Below are positions 40,685-50,070 of a stretch of DNA of 64,000 nucleotides, one piece after another (the stretch's first letter is position 1; each line of letters begins with the position of its first letter). The notes below the pieces were generated by a model. It was given only the letters and a program-made list of their open reading frames with translations. It ran no database searches and was not told the DNA's origin. Position numbers and translations under genes: made by a program. This stretch comes from Actinomycetes bacterium (GTDB lineage: Bacteria; Actinomycetota; Thermoleophilia; BMS3ABIN01). The stretch spans positions 38,304-102,303 of the forward strand of contig JAJYLW010000007.1 in NCBI GenBank assembly GCA_021787475.1, written 5' to 3'.

Positions 40685-42409
40685 ATGACCGGAGCGCCCG
40701 GCGCTCATCCGGTTGTCCTTGGGCGCTACCGGCTGATTGAACGCATCGGTCATGGCGGATTCTCCACGGTTTACCGCGCCGATGATCTGAAAATGGGACG
40801 CCAGGTCGCCGTCAAAGTGATCCGGCGGACCGAGGAGCAAAGCAGCCGCGCCGGACATGAAGCGCGGGCGGCGGCCAAGCTCAGCAGCCCCCACATTGTC
40901 ACGGTATTTGAGTTGGGCGAAGACGAACAGAATGTCTACCTGGTTTCAGAGCTTGTCGAGGGAACAACGCTAGCACGCCGCATTGCCGAAGCCTCCCTTA
41001 CTGACAGAGAGGCAATCATAATAACGCTGCAGGTGCTGGAGGCGCTTCAGCATGCGCACTCGCGCGGAGTGATTCACCGGGACATCAAGCCTGACAACAT
41101 CATGCTTGCCGGAGGCCGCGGGGTCCTGGCGAAAGTGACGGATTTTGGCATTGCCCAGTTGGAAAACAGCCAACGCCTGACCAGGCAGGGAGACGTTGTC
41201 GGCACCCTGATGTATATGTCGCCGGAACAAGCTGACGGCATGACCGTTAACGATTCTACTGATGTTTATTCGACCGCGCTCACCCTTTACGAGTGCCTGG
41301 CAGGCTTCAACCCGTTCAAGGGAGAAGGCGCCGCCGAGACGATCGCAAAAATAAATGCCGGCGCCTTGCCGCTCTCGCGTCTGCGGTCCGATCTTCCCGA
41401 GGCCCTGTCCCGATTGATCGGTGAGGCGATGGAGCACGATCCGCTGCTCAGGCCCGGTCTCGGCAGTTTTGCCGCCGGCTTGGCCGGGCAGCTTCCTGCC
41501 GGCGTAGCCGCGCAGAAAACCACACTGCTAAGAAGGGAGCGCGGGCGCGGCCCGGCTCTGCCCGGGGCAGTGGCCGTCCGCCTGGAATTCCTGGCCCCGC
41601 GCTTCGGCAGCGCCGCTCTTGCGGGCCTGGTTGCCTGGATGGCAGCCTACGGCTCTTTTTATTATCCTCAACCGTGGCGGCTGCCGCTGGTGCTGGGGGC
41701 AGCCGCAGTGGTGGGCCTGCTTCCCCGGCTGGGGCTGGCGGCTCTTGCCCTGCTGGTTCTGTTTCCCGTGGCCGCCTACTCAATGGCGCTGGGGGCCTTC
41801 CTGTCCGCCGCCGCCGCCGCCTATTATTTTGTCTTTGGGCTGGCGTGGCCGCGGTCGGCCCTGCTGCCGGCGCTGGCCGCCGGCCTGGGAGCGCTGGGCG
41901 TCGGGTTGGTTTACCCTGCCGTTGCCGGCTCGCTGGGCCGCCTGCGGCGCGGCCTTGTCCTCGCCCTGTTTGGCGGAGCTGTCTTTACCGCCCTGCAGCT
42001 TTTTTCAAACCGGTCAACCATTGATTTTCTCGGCATTCCCAACAGCTTCGCGCTCCCGGGGAAGCTGGCCGGATCGAGCAATCCGGTGTTTGTGCTCAAG
42101 GAGCTGGCGCGGCCGTTCAGAGAGCAGCCCGCGCTGGCAGTTCAGCCGTTTATCTGGATGGCTGCCGCCCTGCCGGCGGCGCTGATGATCCGCCGCCGGC
42201 GCCTCTGGGCCGACCTGGCAGGACTGGCCCTTTCCAACGGCCTGCTGGCGGCAGGGTATCTGGCGCTGCCGCGGCTGCTTCATAACTACCGACTTCCGGA
42301 GCTCTTTTTTATGAAAACGCTGCTAATATGCGTTATAATCCAGATCGTGCTGATTCTGTTTTCTCCCAGGACCGGGCCGCCGGCTGCCACTCCTCATGAG
42401 CTTGCTTAG
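40685..42409 (+). CDS. Ser/Thr protein kinase with polytopic C-terminal membrane domain
   Basis: A 574-residue Hanks-type kinase. Glycine loop 'IGHGGFSTVY', lysine in 'VAVKVI', catalytic 'VIHRDIKPDN', 'VTDFGIAQ' and 'YMSPEQ' are all intact in residues 12-270. The C-terminal half has about seven to eight hydrophobic helices and no PASTA repeats, unlike PknB downstream. The ATG at 40685 is preferred to the upstream TTG. It overlaps fhaA by 14 bases and so opens the cluster kinase-fhaA-fhaB-PP2C-rodA-pbpA-pknB. Confidence 0.9.
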   Translation: MTGAPGAHPVVLGRYRLIERIGHGGFSTVYRADDLKMGRQVAVKVIRRTEEQSSRAGHEARAAAKLSSPHIVTVFELGEDEQNVYLVSELVEGTTLARRIAEASLTDREAIIITLQVLEALQHAHSRGVIHRDIKPDNIMLAGGRGVLAKVTDFGIAQLENSQRLTRQGDVVGTLMYMSPEQADGMTVNDSTDVYSTALTLYECLAGFNPFKGEGAAETIAKINAGALPLSRLRSDLPEALSRLIGEAMEHDPLLRPGLGSFAAGLAGQLPAGVAAQKTTLLRRERGRGPALPGAVAVRLEFLAPRFGSAALAGLVAWMAAYGSFYYPQPWRLPLVLGAAAVVGLLPRLGLAALALLVLFPVAAYSMALGAFLSAAAAAYYFVFGLAWPRSALLPALAAGLGALGVGLVYPAVAGSLGRLRRGLVLALFGGAVFTALQLFSNRSTIDFLGIPNSFALPGKLAGSSNPVFVLKELARPFREQPALAVQPFIWMAAALPAALMIRRRRLWADLAGLALSNGLLAAGYLALPRLLHNYRLPELFFMKTLLICVIIQIVLILFSPRTGPPAATPHELA

Positions 42410-43190
42410 GAAACTCGAGGAAAAGATCCAGGACCTGTTTGAAGGCAGCTTCAACCGCGCCTTTAAGTCCCCGGTCCAGCCGGTGGAGCTGGCCCGCAAG
42501 CTGGTGAAGGAGATGGACGATCACAAAGTGGTGAGCGTCTCCCGGATCTACGCCCCCAATGAATACACCATCTTTCTGGCTCCTGCCGACGGGCGGCAGT
42601 TCGAGGCGTATGAAGAGGATCTCAAGGTCGACCTGACTGATTACCTGACCGAGCATGCCCGGCGTGAAAATTACAACCTGCTCAGCCGCCCCGTTGTCAT
42701 TATGGAGACCGATGAGGAGCTGCAGGTGGGTGAGTTTGGCATCGCCACGCGGATGGTTTCCAGTCCCAAGCCGCCGCCGGAAGCCCTGCCGGAAGAGCCG
42801 GAGATCAGCCGCACGGTGATCTACCGGCCATCGCCTGAGGGCACGATGGCGGTAAGCGCCAGCGAGGCGCACGAGCTAGGCCTGGCACGCGAGTGCGTGA
42901 CTCTCACCGCCGAGGACGGCGCCGGCGGGGAAGGACAGGTCTACGAGGTTGACAAGCGCGTCATCCTGATCGGCCGCAGCAGCCATGCCGATTTTGTCCT
43001 CACGGACGCGAATGTGTCGCGGCGCCATGCGGAGCTGCGCCGGCGCGGCAGCGATTACGTTATCGTTGACATGGATAGCACAAATGGCGTCGAGGTCAAT
43101 GGCAGGCGCGTGCGGACGCAGACGCTCGCCGATGGCGATGTGATCACGCTCGGCGCCACCAGGGTGAGATTTGAGAGAAAATCATGCTAG
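42396..43190 (+). CDS. fhaA: FhaA-like protein (DUF3662 plus FHA)
   Basis: A 264-residue protein with an N-terminal DUF3662 domain ('SLLRKLEEKIQDLFEGSFNRAF', 'VQPVELARKLVKEMDDHKVV') and a C-terminal forkhead-associated domain (about 185-262: 'VILIGRSSHADFVLTD', 'VSRRHAEL', 'DMDSTNGVEVNG'), which binds phosphothreonine. In mycobacteria FhaA links kinase signalling to the peptidoglycan flippase. Overlaps both neighbours. Confidence 0.95.
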   Translation: MSLLRKLEEKIQDLFEGSFNRAFKSPVQPVELARKLVKEMDDHKVVSVSRIYAPNEYTIFLAPADGRQFEAYEEDLKVDLTDYLTEHARRENYNLLSRPVVIMETDEELQVGEFGIATRMVSSPKPPPEALPEEPEISRTVIYRPSPEGTMAVSASEAHELGLARECVTLTAEDGAGGEGQVYEVDKRVILIGRSSHADFVLTDANVSRRHAELRRRGSDYVIVDMDSTNGVEVNGRRVRTQTLADGDVITLGATRVRFERKSC

Positions 43191-43729
43191 AGCCCGCCCT
43201 GCTGGGACTTAAAATCCTCTTCCTGCTGCTTCTGTACCTGTTTATCTTCCGCATGGTGCGCAGCCTGGTGCGCGATTTGAAAGGGGGGGCGGAGCCGGTG
43301 GCGATGCCGGCGGCGGCTCCGGTGCCGCAACTGCGTTCCGCGCCGGCGCGCGGCCAGCGGCGGCCGATCCCGGCGGCGGATCCCGCCGAGGCGGAAGTTG
43401 GCAACACCAGCGAGTTTGACTTCCTCACCGCCAGGATCAAGCCGCGCCTGGTTGTACAGCACAGCAAGATCCTTGAAGACGGCAAGACCTTCAGGCTCAA
43501 GGGCGGCGCCACCATTGGCCGCTCCCCGCGCAGCGACATCGTCCTCGAGGACGATTATGTTTCATCAACGCATGCGCGCATTTTCGCCCGGCGTCAGTTT
43601 CTTTTTCTGGAGGACCTCGGCAGCACAAACGGCACTTTTGTGGACGGCCGCCGTGTCGACGGGGAAGCCCAGATCAGGCCGGGGCAGGACATCGTGATCG
43701 GGGACACGGTTTTCCGCTATGAAGAATAG
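43184..43729 (+). CDS. fhaB: FhaB-like membrane-anchored FHA protein
   Basis: A 181-residue protein with an N-terminal TM helix ('GLKILFLLLLYLFIFRMV'), a Pro/Ala-rich linker and a C-terminal FHA domain ('GGATIGRSPRSDIVLED', 'VSSTHARIF', 'LEDLGSTNGTFVDG'). FhaB/FipA links PknA/PknB phosphorylation to division proteins in mycobacteria. Its ATG overlaps the last codons of fhaA by 7 bases. Confidence 0.94.
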   Translation: MLEPALLGLKILFLLLLYLFIFRMVRSLVRDLKGGAEPVAMPAAAPVPQLRSAPARGQRRPIPAADPAEAEVGNTSEFDFLTARIKPRLVVQHSKILEDGKTFRLKGGATIGRSPRSDIVLEDDYVSSTHARIFARRQFLFLEDLGSTNGTFVDGRRVDGEAQIRPGQDIVIGDTVFRYEE

Positions 43730-43783
43730 CGGCGGCCCCGCCCCATTAAAACAACATACTTAAAACATCACAAGCTTTTATTC

Positions 43784-45040
43784 ATGCCTGCAACATTCGT
43801 CACATTAACTGATACGGGCCGCCTGCGCAGCTCCAACGAGGACGCCCTCTTTGCCCGGCCGCCGGTGTTCATGGTTGCCGACGGCATGGGCGGCCCCCAG
43901 GGAGGAGAGGTTGCCTCCGGCATCACCGCCAAGGCGTTTGAATGGTACATGCCCCAGGGCGAAGCCACCGCGGATGAACTAACAAGGCTGATCCAAAAAG
44001 TCAACGAGAGAATTTACCGGCAGGCGCTGGAAGAAGGGCGCCTGGGGATGGGGACAACGGTTACGGCCGCCGTCATCGAGGCGGGCGCGGTTATCCTTGC
44101 CCACGTCGGCGACAGCCGCGCCTATCTCTGGCGGGCCGGCAACCTCACGCAGCTGACCGAAGACCACTCGCTCGTAGCGGAGATGGTGCGCGAGGGAAAG
44201 ATCAGCTCCGCCGAGGCCGAAGATCACCCCCAGCGGAGCATCATTACCCGCGCCCTCGGTGTCGAGTCAAGCGTGCTGATCGACACGATCAGGGTGCCAT
44301 GGGAAACCGGCGACATTTTCCTGCTTTGCAGCGACGGCCTCTCCTCCATGGTTCCCGACCCGGAAATAACCGCAAAAATGGGTGCTGGCGGCGACCTGGG
44401 GAGCAGAGCGCAGGCGCTTGTCAAAGAAGCCAATGAGCGCGGCGGCCATGACAATATTTCAGTGGTTTTATTCTGCCCGGACGGTTTCGTTCCCGCCGGC
44501 GGGGCCTCCGACGCTGATACCGGCGTCATCCGGCTTCCCGACGGCGTCGTTGCCGGGCCGGAGGGCGCCGTAACCGCCCAGAAGCCGGCGCCCACCCATG
44601 CCCGTGAGCAAAAGACAGGCTTGCTCCGGAGCATCGGCCGCAACTGGATGTTCCGGACGGTCCCGGGCGTGTCGATTATCGCTATCCTGATTGCCGCCGT
44701 GCTGTTCGGAGGGGCATGGCTGGGCACGCGCGAGATCTATTTCCTGGGCGTGGATCATGGCTATGTAACCATTTACCGCGGCGTCCCCTACGATCTCGGT
44801 CCGCTGAGCCTGTTTTCCCTCGACTGGCGCAGCCCGGTGAAATTCAACGACCTGGCCCAGGATGAGCAGGATCAGATTGGCAGGCAGGAGCCGCACACGC
44901 TGGGCGGCGCGCATGCGATTATTGACAATTATCTGGCCGAGGTTAAGGCAAACCAGGACAAGGCCGCCCAGCAGGCAGCGATAAAAGGCGCCGGCGCCAC
45001 TGGAACGACGGGCACGACGGGTTTCGGGGTGGCGCCCTAG
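43784..45040 (+). CDS. pstP: PP2C-family Ser/Thr phosphatase
   Basis: A 418-residue PPM phosphatase that reverses the kinases of this cluster. Metal-binding motifs: 'SSNEDALF', 'VADGMGGPQGGEVAS', 'GTTVTAAVI', 'HVGDSRAYLWR', 'LCSDGLSSMV' and 'GGHDNISVVL'. The catalytic domain takes residues 1-235; a linker, one TM helix (about 293-312) and an extracellular tail ending in a Gly/Thr-rich stretch follow. It ends one base before rodA. Confidence 0.95.
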   Translation: MPATFVTLTDTGRLRSSNEDALFARPPVFMVADGMGGPQGGEVASGITAKAFEWYMPQGEATADELTRLIQKVNERIYRQALEEGRLGMGTTVTAAVIEAGAVILAHVGDSRAYLWRAGNLTQLTEDHSLVAEMVREGKISSAEAEDHPQRSIITRALGVESSVLIDTIRVPWETGDIFLLCSDGLSSMVPDPEITAKMGAGGDLGSRAQALVKEANERGGHDNISVVLFCPDGFVPAGGASDADTGVIRLPDGVVAGPEGAVTAQKPAPTHAREQKTGLLRSIGRNWMFRTVPGVSIIAILIAAVLFGGAWLGTREIYFLGVDHGYVTIYRGVPYDLGPLSLFSLDWRSPVKFNDLAQDEQDQIGRQEPHTLGGAHAIIDNYLAEVKANQDKAAQQAAIKGAGATGTTGTTGFGVAP

Positions 45041-45041
45041 G

Positions 45042-46382
45042 ATGGAAAGAAGGCGCGAGCTCGTCAGTTTCCTGCCGGTGCTGCTTTTAACCGTCGTCGG
45101 CTTCGCCAGCGTCTACGCGGCTCGCTCTTCCCAAATCGGCGCCGGCTCGATGGGCTACGGCCTCCTGTTTCTGGGGGTATTCGTCGCCATCCATATCATT
45201 CTCCGCCTGGCGGCGCCTCACGCCGATCCGCTGCTGATGCCAATTACCGGCCTGCTGGCCGCGATTGGCATCATGATGATCTACCGCATCGATCCGGCCC
45301 TGGCGGCGGCACAGGCCACCTGGCTGCTGGTGGGGGTTGGCCTGTTTGGCGCAATCATTTTTTTCCTGCGCGACTACCGCAAGTTGGACGATTACATATA
45401 CGTGCTCGGCCTGGCTGGCGTTTTGCTGCTGGCCATAACCGCCGTCGCCGGCTACGATCCGAATAACTCCGGCGTCCGCCTCTGGTTAAAAATCGGCGGC
45501 ATATCAATGCAGCCGGGCGAATTCTCCAAGATCCTGATCACGATCTTTTTGGCCGGCTATCTTCATAGCAAAAGAGAGCTTTTGTCAACGACAAGTTGGC
45601 GTCTGGCCGGCCTGCCGATGCCCCCGGCCAAGCATCTTGGCCCCCTGCTGACCGTCTGGGGAATGTCATTCGGGATGCTGCTCCTGATGAACGACCTTGG
45701 TCCGTCACTGCTGCTGTTTGGCATATTCCTGGCGATGGTCTATGTGGCCACAAACCGGCTCTCCTATCCCGGCATCGGCCTGGTGCTGATGGCGGGCGCC
45801 GGCCTGTTTGCCTATTTCACCAAGGCGGTCGTTCACCTGCGTGTTGACATCTGGCTGAATCCGTGGACTGACATCCAGGGCAAGGGCTACCAGCTGGCGC
45901 AGTCGCTGTTCGCCATCGGCGACGGCGGCTTGTTCGGCACCGGCCTCGGCAAGGGCTACCTGCTCCTGGCGAGCGGAAGGCCGCTGATTCCGGCCCTGCA
46001 GACGGACTTCATTTTTTCGGCCATTGCCGAGGAGTTGGGCCTGGTGGGCGCCTCCGCCGTCATCGTCCTGTTTTTGCTTCTTTGCTACCGCGGCTTCAAG
46101 ATCGCCATCCTCGCCGAAGACGGGTTCTCGAAGCTGCTGGCGGCCGGCATCGCTGCCGGCTTTGGTCTGCAGACGTTCTTTATCCTCGGCGGCGTGATGA
46201 AACTGATCCCGCTAACGGGAATCACGCTCCCGTTTGTCAGTTACGGCGGCAGCTCGATTGTCGCCAATTTTGCCTCGCTGGCGATGCTGATCCTGATCAG
46301 CAACCGCACCAATTCGGCCAGGGCGGGGGCGGGCCGCGGAGCGGCCCGCCCCCTCGCCGCCCGCTCGGAGGGCGCCGCATGA
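45042..46382 (+). CDS. rodA: FtsW/RodA/SpoVE-family peptidoglycan polymerase
   Basis: A 446-residue SEDS glycosyltransferase with 10-12 membrane helices. 'GMSFGMLLLMNDLGPSLLLFGIFLAMVYVA' carries the essential Asp, 'GKGYQLAQSLFAIGDGGLFGTGLGKG' is the hallmark loop, and 'GVMKLIPLTGITLPFVSYGGSS' the C-terminal signature. Position beside pbpA favours RodA over FtsW. The stop overlaps the pbpA start (ATGA). Confidence 0.94.
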   Translation: MERRRELVSFLPVLLLTVVGFASVYAARSSQIGAGSMGYGLLFLGVFVAIHIILRLAAPHADPLLMPITGLLAAIGIMMIYRIDPALAAAQATWLLVGVGLFGAIIFFLRDYRKLDDYIYVLGLAGVLLLAITAVAGYDPNNSGVRLWLKIGGISMQPGEFSKILITIFLAGYLHSKRELLSTTSWRLAGLPMPPAKHLGPLLTVWGMSFGMLLLMNDLGPSLLLFGIFLAMVYVATNRLSYPGIGLVLMAGAGLFAYFTKAVVHLRVDIWLNPWTDIQGKGYQLAQSLFAIGDGGLFGTGLGKGYLLLASGRPLIPALQTDFIFSAIAEELGLVGASAVIVLFLLLCYRGFKIAILAEDGFSKLLAAGIAAGFGLQTFFILGGVMKLIPLTGITLPFVSYGGSSIVANFASLAMLILISNRTNSARAGAGRGAARPLAARSEGAA

Positions 46383-47812
46383 ACGGCCCTATCCGGCGCC
46401 TGTTCTACGCCACCGCCGCCCTGTTTGCGGCGCTGCTCGGCATGCTCGCCTATCAGCAGGTCGTCAACGCCGGCTCGCTGGCGGACAACCCATATAACAC
46501 GCGCAAGGTTTACGCGCAAATGACCATTGATCGGGGGTTGATCCTTGCCAGTGACCGGACAGAGCTTGCCAAAAACCGGGAGGAAAACGGGCTCTACTAC
46601 CGTGTTTATCCCCAGGGCGACATCGCCTCGCAGTTGCTGGGCTACAACGATGTCAAGTATGGCCAGACCGGCCTCGAGCATTCCCAGAACGACTACCTGA
46701 CCGGCACCGCCGACGAGGTGGAGCTTGCCAGCCTGTTCGACACGCTCAGCGGCAAGCAGCAGCGGGGGGCGAATGTCAAACTAACGCTGGATCCGAAAGT
46801 GCAGCGGACGGCGCTTGGGGATCTTGAAAACTTGGGCAAACGGGGCGCAGTGGTGGCGCTCGACGTCCACACGGGCGCCGTGCTGGCGATGGCGTCCACG
46901 CCAACCTATGACCTGAATAACCTTGAGGCGGACTGGAACCAGCTAAACAAGGATCCGAACGGACCGCTGGTAAACCGGGCCACCCAGGGGCTTTATACGC
47001 CGGGCTCTTCATTCAAGCTGGTCACCACGGCAGCGGCGCTGGAAAGCGGCGCTTTCACCCCGGACAGCAAATTCAATGACGAGAAGGGGACGCTTGACGT
47101 CAACGGCAATGTCATCCATAACTGGCGTGATCAGCCCTTTGGCGAGCATACTTTTTCCGAGGCGTTCGCCCAGTCCATCAACACCACTTTTGCCCAGGTC
47201 GGCTTGAAGCTGGGCCAGGACAAGCTCGTTGAGTACCAGCAGAAATTTGGCTTATATGATAAGCCGCCGCTGGAGCTGCCGCCGGACGAGATCGCCGTCA
47301 GCGGCCGCTACGAAAACGGCAGCCTGGCCTCGCCCGGCGCCAGCCTCGACCCGGTGCAGGTGGCCTGGATGGCGGTCGGACAGGAGAACCTGCAGGTGAC
47401 GCCGCTGCAGATGGCGATGATCGCCCAGGCAATTGGCAACGGCGGCGTCATGATGAAGCCTTACGTGGTTGATTCGATCATCGACCGCGACTCAAATGTC
47501 ATCAAGCAGGCCGCGCCCGGCGAGTGGAAGCGCCCCATCCGTCCCGACACCGCCCAAACAATGACTGACATGATGGTCAAGGTAGTCAATGAAGGCACCG
47601 GTTTCGGCGCCAGGTCAAACAAGGTCCAGATCGCCGGCAAGACCGGCACCGCTGAGGTTGGCGGCCATGGACCCAATGCCTGGTTCGTGGGGTTCGCTCC
47701 GGCCGGGGATCCGAAGGTTGCCGTGGCGGTGGTCGTCGAAGACGCCGACGAGAGCGGCCACGACTCCAGCCCGATCGCCCGCGACGTGCTTCTGGCGGCG
47801 CTGGGGATGTGA
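46379..47812 (+). CDS. pbpA: class B penicillin-binding protein PbpA
   Basis: A 477-residue bitopic transpeptidase. An N-terminal TM helix precedes the dimerisation domain ('TIDRGLILASDRTELA'); the transpeptidase motifs are 'SSFK' (SxxK), 'SIN' (SxN) and 'KTGTAE' (KTG). The ORF track starts at 46082 inside rodA; the ATG at 46379 overlaps the rodA stop and gives the family N-terminus 'MNGPIRRLF'. With RodA it forms the polymerase/crosslinker pair. Confidence 0.95.
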   Translation: MNGPIRRLFYATAALFAALLGMLAYQQVVNAGSLADNPYNTRKVYAQMTIDRGLILASDRTELAKNREENGLYYRVYPQGDIASQLLGYNDVKYGQTGLEHSQNDYLTGTADEVELASLFDTLSGKQQRGANVKLTLDPKVQRTALGDLENLGKRGAVVALDVHTGAVLAMASTPTYDLNNLEADWNQLNKDPNGPLVNRATQGLYTPGSSFKLVTTAAALESGAFTPDSKFNDEKGTLDVNGNVIHNWRDQPFGEHTFSEAFAQSINTTFAQVGLKLGQDKLVEYQQKFGLYDKPPLELPPDEIAVSGRYENGSLASPGASLDPVQVAWMAVGQENLQVTPLQMAMIAQAIGNGGVMMKPYVVDSIIDRDSNVIKQAAPGEWKRPIRPDTAQTMTDMMVKVVNEGTGFGARSNKVQIAGKTGTAEVGGHGPNAWFVGFAPAGDPKVAVAVVVEDADESGHDSSPIARDVLLAALGM

Positions 47813-47859
47813 AAAGATGAGTTCCGAGTTGGAACTTTTGGCTTAATGCTGGAGGAGAA

Positions 47860-47958
47860 ATGGCGGCAAAATTTGAATTAAAAGGAACCTCTGGAATGAC
47901 AACGCTGCAACAGAGGCCAGAACCGGGAACTCGGAACTCGGAACAAAACGATGCCTGA
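47860..47958 (+). CDS. possible 32-residue leader peptide overlapping pknB start
   Basis: 'MAAKFELKGTSGMTTLQQRP...' has an excellent ribosome binding site (GGAGGAGAA before the ATG) and ends at a TGA 8 bases into pknB, so it could couple translation to the kinase. The 3' half is made of the 'GGAACTC' heptanucleotide tract, which argues against a conserved protein. Confidence 0.3.
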   Translation: MAAKFELKGTSGMTTLQQRPEPGTRNSEQNDA

Positions 47959-49834
47959 ACTGCCTAAAATATTTGACAACCGCTACGAGATTGTCAGGCT
48001 GCTTGGCAGCGGTGGCATGGCTGATGTCTATCTGGCCCGCGACATTCACCTCGGCCGTGAGGTGGCGATCAAGGTTTTGTACGGGCGCTACTCCCGCGAC
48101 GAGGAGTTCGTCACCCGCTTCCGCCGTGAGGCGCAGGCGGCCGCCGGCCTCAACCATCCGCACATTGTCAGCGTTTATGACCGGGGCGAGTCGGACGGCA
48201 GCTATTATATCGCCATGGAATACCTGGAGGGCAAGAGCCTCAAGGAGCTGATAGCGGAAAAAGGCCGCCTGCCCACCGACAAGGCCATCTTCGTCGCCCG
48301 GCAGATCCTGCAGGCGCTCCAGTTTGCCCACGAGCACAACGTCATCCACCGCGACATCAAGCCGCAAAACATTGTCATCAACGGCCGCGGGCAGGTAAAG
48401 GTCACCGATTTCGGCATCGCCCGGGCTGGCGCCTCGGCCAAGATGACGGAGACGGGCTCCATCCTGGGGACGGCGCAGTACCTGTCGCCGGAGCAAGCCA
48501 AGGGCAAGTCGGTTGAGCAAAATTCTGATATGTATTCCGTCGGCATAGTCCTTTACGAGATGCTTACCGGCCAGGTTCCGTTTGAGGGAGAGAACCCGGT
48601 GGCCATCGCCCTGAAGCACATTAGCGACGAGCCGGTTCCGCCGCAGGCGCTGGTGCCGTCGATCCCCGACAACCTGAATACGGTCGTCATGAAAGCGCTC
48701 GCCAAGGACGCCCACGACCGCTACCGGACCGCTGAAGAGTTCATCGCCGATCTGGAGCGGTGCCGCGCCAACCTGCCGGTGTCGCCGGCACCCGTCGCCG
48801 CCGCCCGGACCACAATCATCCGTCCCGAAGCGCGCCGCGCTGATCCGGCCAGCGCCACCATGGTCAGGCAGGCGCCTGCTCCTCAGGAAAAAAAATCGCG
48901 CCGGAAGTGGCTTTATCTGCTCATCCTGCTGGCGGCGCTGGCGCTGGTGGGGGCCGGTGTTTATCTTCTCGCTTTTGCCCAGCAGACTGTCATGATTAGC
49001 GTCCCCAACGTGGTCGGCATGTCCCAACAGCAGGCGGAGAACACCATCAGGAATCAGGGGCTTCAGCCTGCCGTTGAGTCGCAGGAATTCAGTGACACCG
49101 TCCCGGCGGGCGCGGTTATCAGGCAGGATCCGCAGGCCAGTGCCCGGATCAGGAAAGGCGGCACTGTCAACCTAGTGATTAGCAAGGGAAGCGATAAGGT
49201 GGCGGTTCCGGACGGACTGACGGGGGAGACGGCCGGCTACGTGGAGGATAAATTGAAGGAAGCCGGCCTGAATCCGGAGCGCCTGCCCGACGCCTACGCC
49301 AGCTCGGTTGACGCCGGCAACGTCATCTCGGTTGACCCGCCCTCGGGAACCAAAGTGCAAAAAGGATCGACGGTCAAGTACACGGTCAGCAAGGGGCCCG
49401 TGCCGCCGAAGCAGGTCACCGTCCCCGATGTGACCGGCCTCACCCAGTCAGACGCGGTGGCGAAGTTGGGCGACGCCGGTTTGAAAACCGGCGATATCAC
49501 GCAGCAGTATTCCGATACCGTCCCCAACGGCGAGGTGATCAGCCAGAATCCGGCTGCCGGGCAGACGGTCAAAGCGGGAGATACGGTGGGCCTGGTCGTG
49601 AGCGAGGGGCAAAAACCGCCGGCCAAGGTTGCCGTGCCGGACGTTACCGGCATGAGCCAGGCAACCGCCGTTTCAACCCTGTCGGCAGCGGGTCTGCTGA
49701 CGACGGTCACGGAAGTGGCGACGGCGGACCCGACGCAGGTGGGCGTGGTTATGCAGCAGAACCCGGCCGCCGGCACGATGGTCAACGTGGACAGCACCGT
49801 GGCGATCACAGTGGGAAAGAAGTCAGGTCCGTAG
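47951..49834 (+). CDS. pknB: PknB-like Ser/Thr kinase with four PASTA repeats
   Basis: A 627-residue membrane kinase. Cytoplasmic kinase domain (1-270): 'LGSGGMADVYLARD', 'VAIKVLYGRY', 'VIHRDIKPQNIV', 'VTDFGIARAG', 'YLSPEQAKG'. A juxtamembrane linker leads to one TM helix (about 317-339), then four PASTA repeats beginning 'VPNVVGMS', 'VPDGLTGET', 'VPDVTGLTQ' and 'VPDVTGMSQ', which bind muropeptides in this family. Substrates probably include FhaA, FhaB and the cell-wall enzymes encoded beside it. The stop codon TAG is also the first triplet of a GAGCC repeat. Confidence 0.96.
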   Translation: MPELPKIFDNRYEIVRLLGSGGMADVYLARDIHLGREVAIKVLYGRYSRDEEFVTRFRREAQAAAGLNHPHIVSVYDRGESDGSYYIAMEYLEGKSLKELIAEKGRLPTDKAIFVARQILQALQFAHEHNVIHRDIKPQNIVINGRGQVKVTDFGIARAGASAKMTETGSILGTAQYLSPEQAKGKSVEQNSDMYSVGIVLYEMLTGQVPFEGENPVAIALKHISDEPVPPQALVPSIPDNLNTVVMKALAKDAHDRYRTAEEFIADLERCRANLPVSPAPVAAARTTIIRPEARRADPASATMVRQAPAPQEKKSRRKWLYLLILLAALALVGAGVYLLAFAQQTVMISVPNVVGMSQQQAENTIRNQGLQPAVESQEFSDTVPAGAVIRQDPQASARIRKGGTVNLVISKGSDKVAVPDGLTGETAGYVEDKLKEAGLNPERLPDAYASSVDAGNVISVDPPSGTKVQKGSTVKYTVSKGPVPPKQVTVPDVTGLTQSDAVAKLGDAGLKTGDITQQYSDTVPNGEVISQNPAAGQTVKAGDTVGLVVSEGQKPPAKVAVPDVTGMSQATAVSTLSAAGLLTTVTEVATADPTQVGVVMQQNPAAGTMVNVDSTVAITVGKKSGP

Positions 49835-49898
49835 AGCCTATCCCGGTGGGTAATTCGTGGCGAGGCAGCAGCAGGATACACCTGTCGGGATAGGCTCT
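49833..49898 (+). repeat. GAGCC element, copy A (66 bp hairpin)
   Basis: Perfect 12-bp arms 'GAGCCTATCCCG' (49834-49845) and 'CGGGATAGGCTC' (49886-49897). The inside 'GGTAATTCGTGGCGAGGC' is shared with copy B. Starts in the pknB stop codon; could act as its terminator. Confidence 0.8.
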
Positions 49899-50070
49899 TG
49901 GATCGATTCCCCGCCGCCCGCGCCGCTCAGCCCGGCCGTAAAAAATACAACTTTTATCTGCGCAAAATACAACTAAAGTTGGATTGCGCGCACCCCTGGG
50001 AAGCAGTATGCTCTAGCAGCAATCCTCTCACCTGATCAAGCTGCAAAGTTGTGGAAAGGGTGGGAGAACA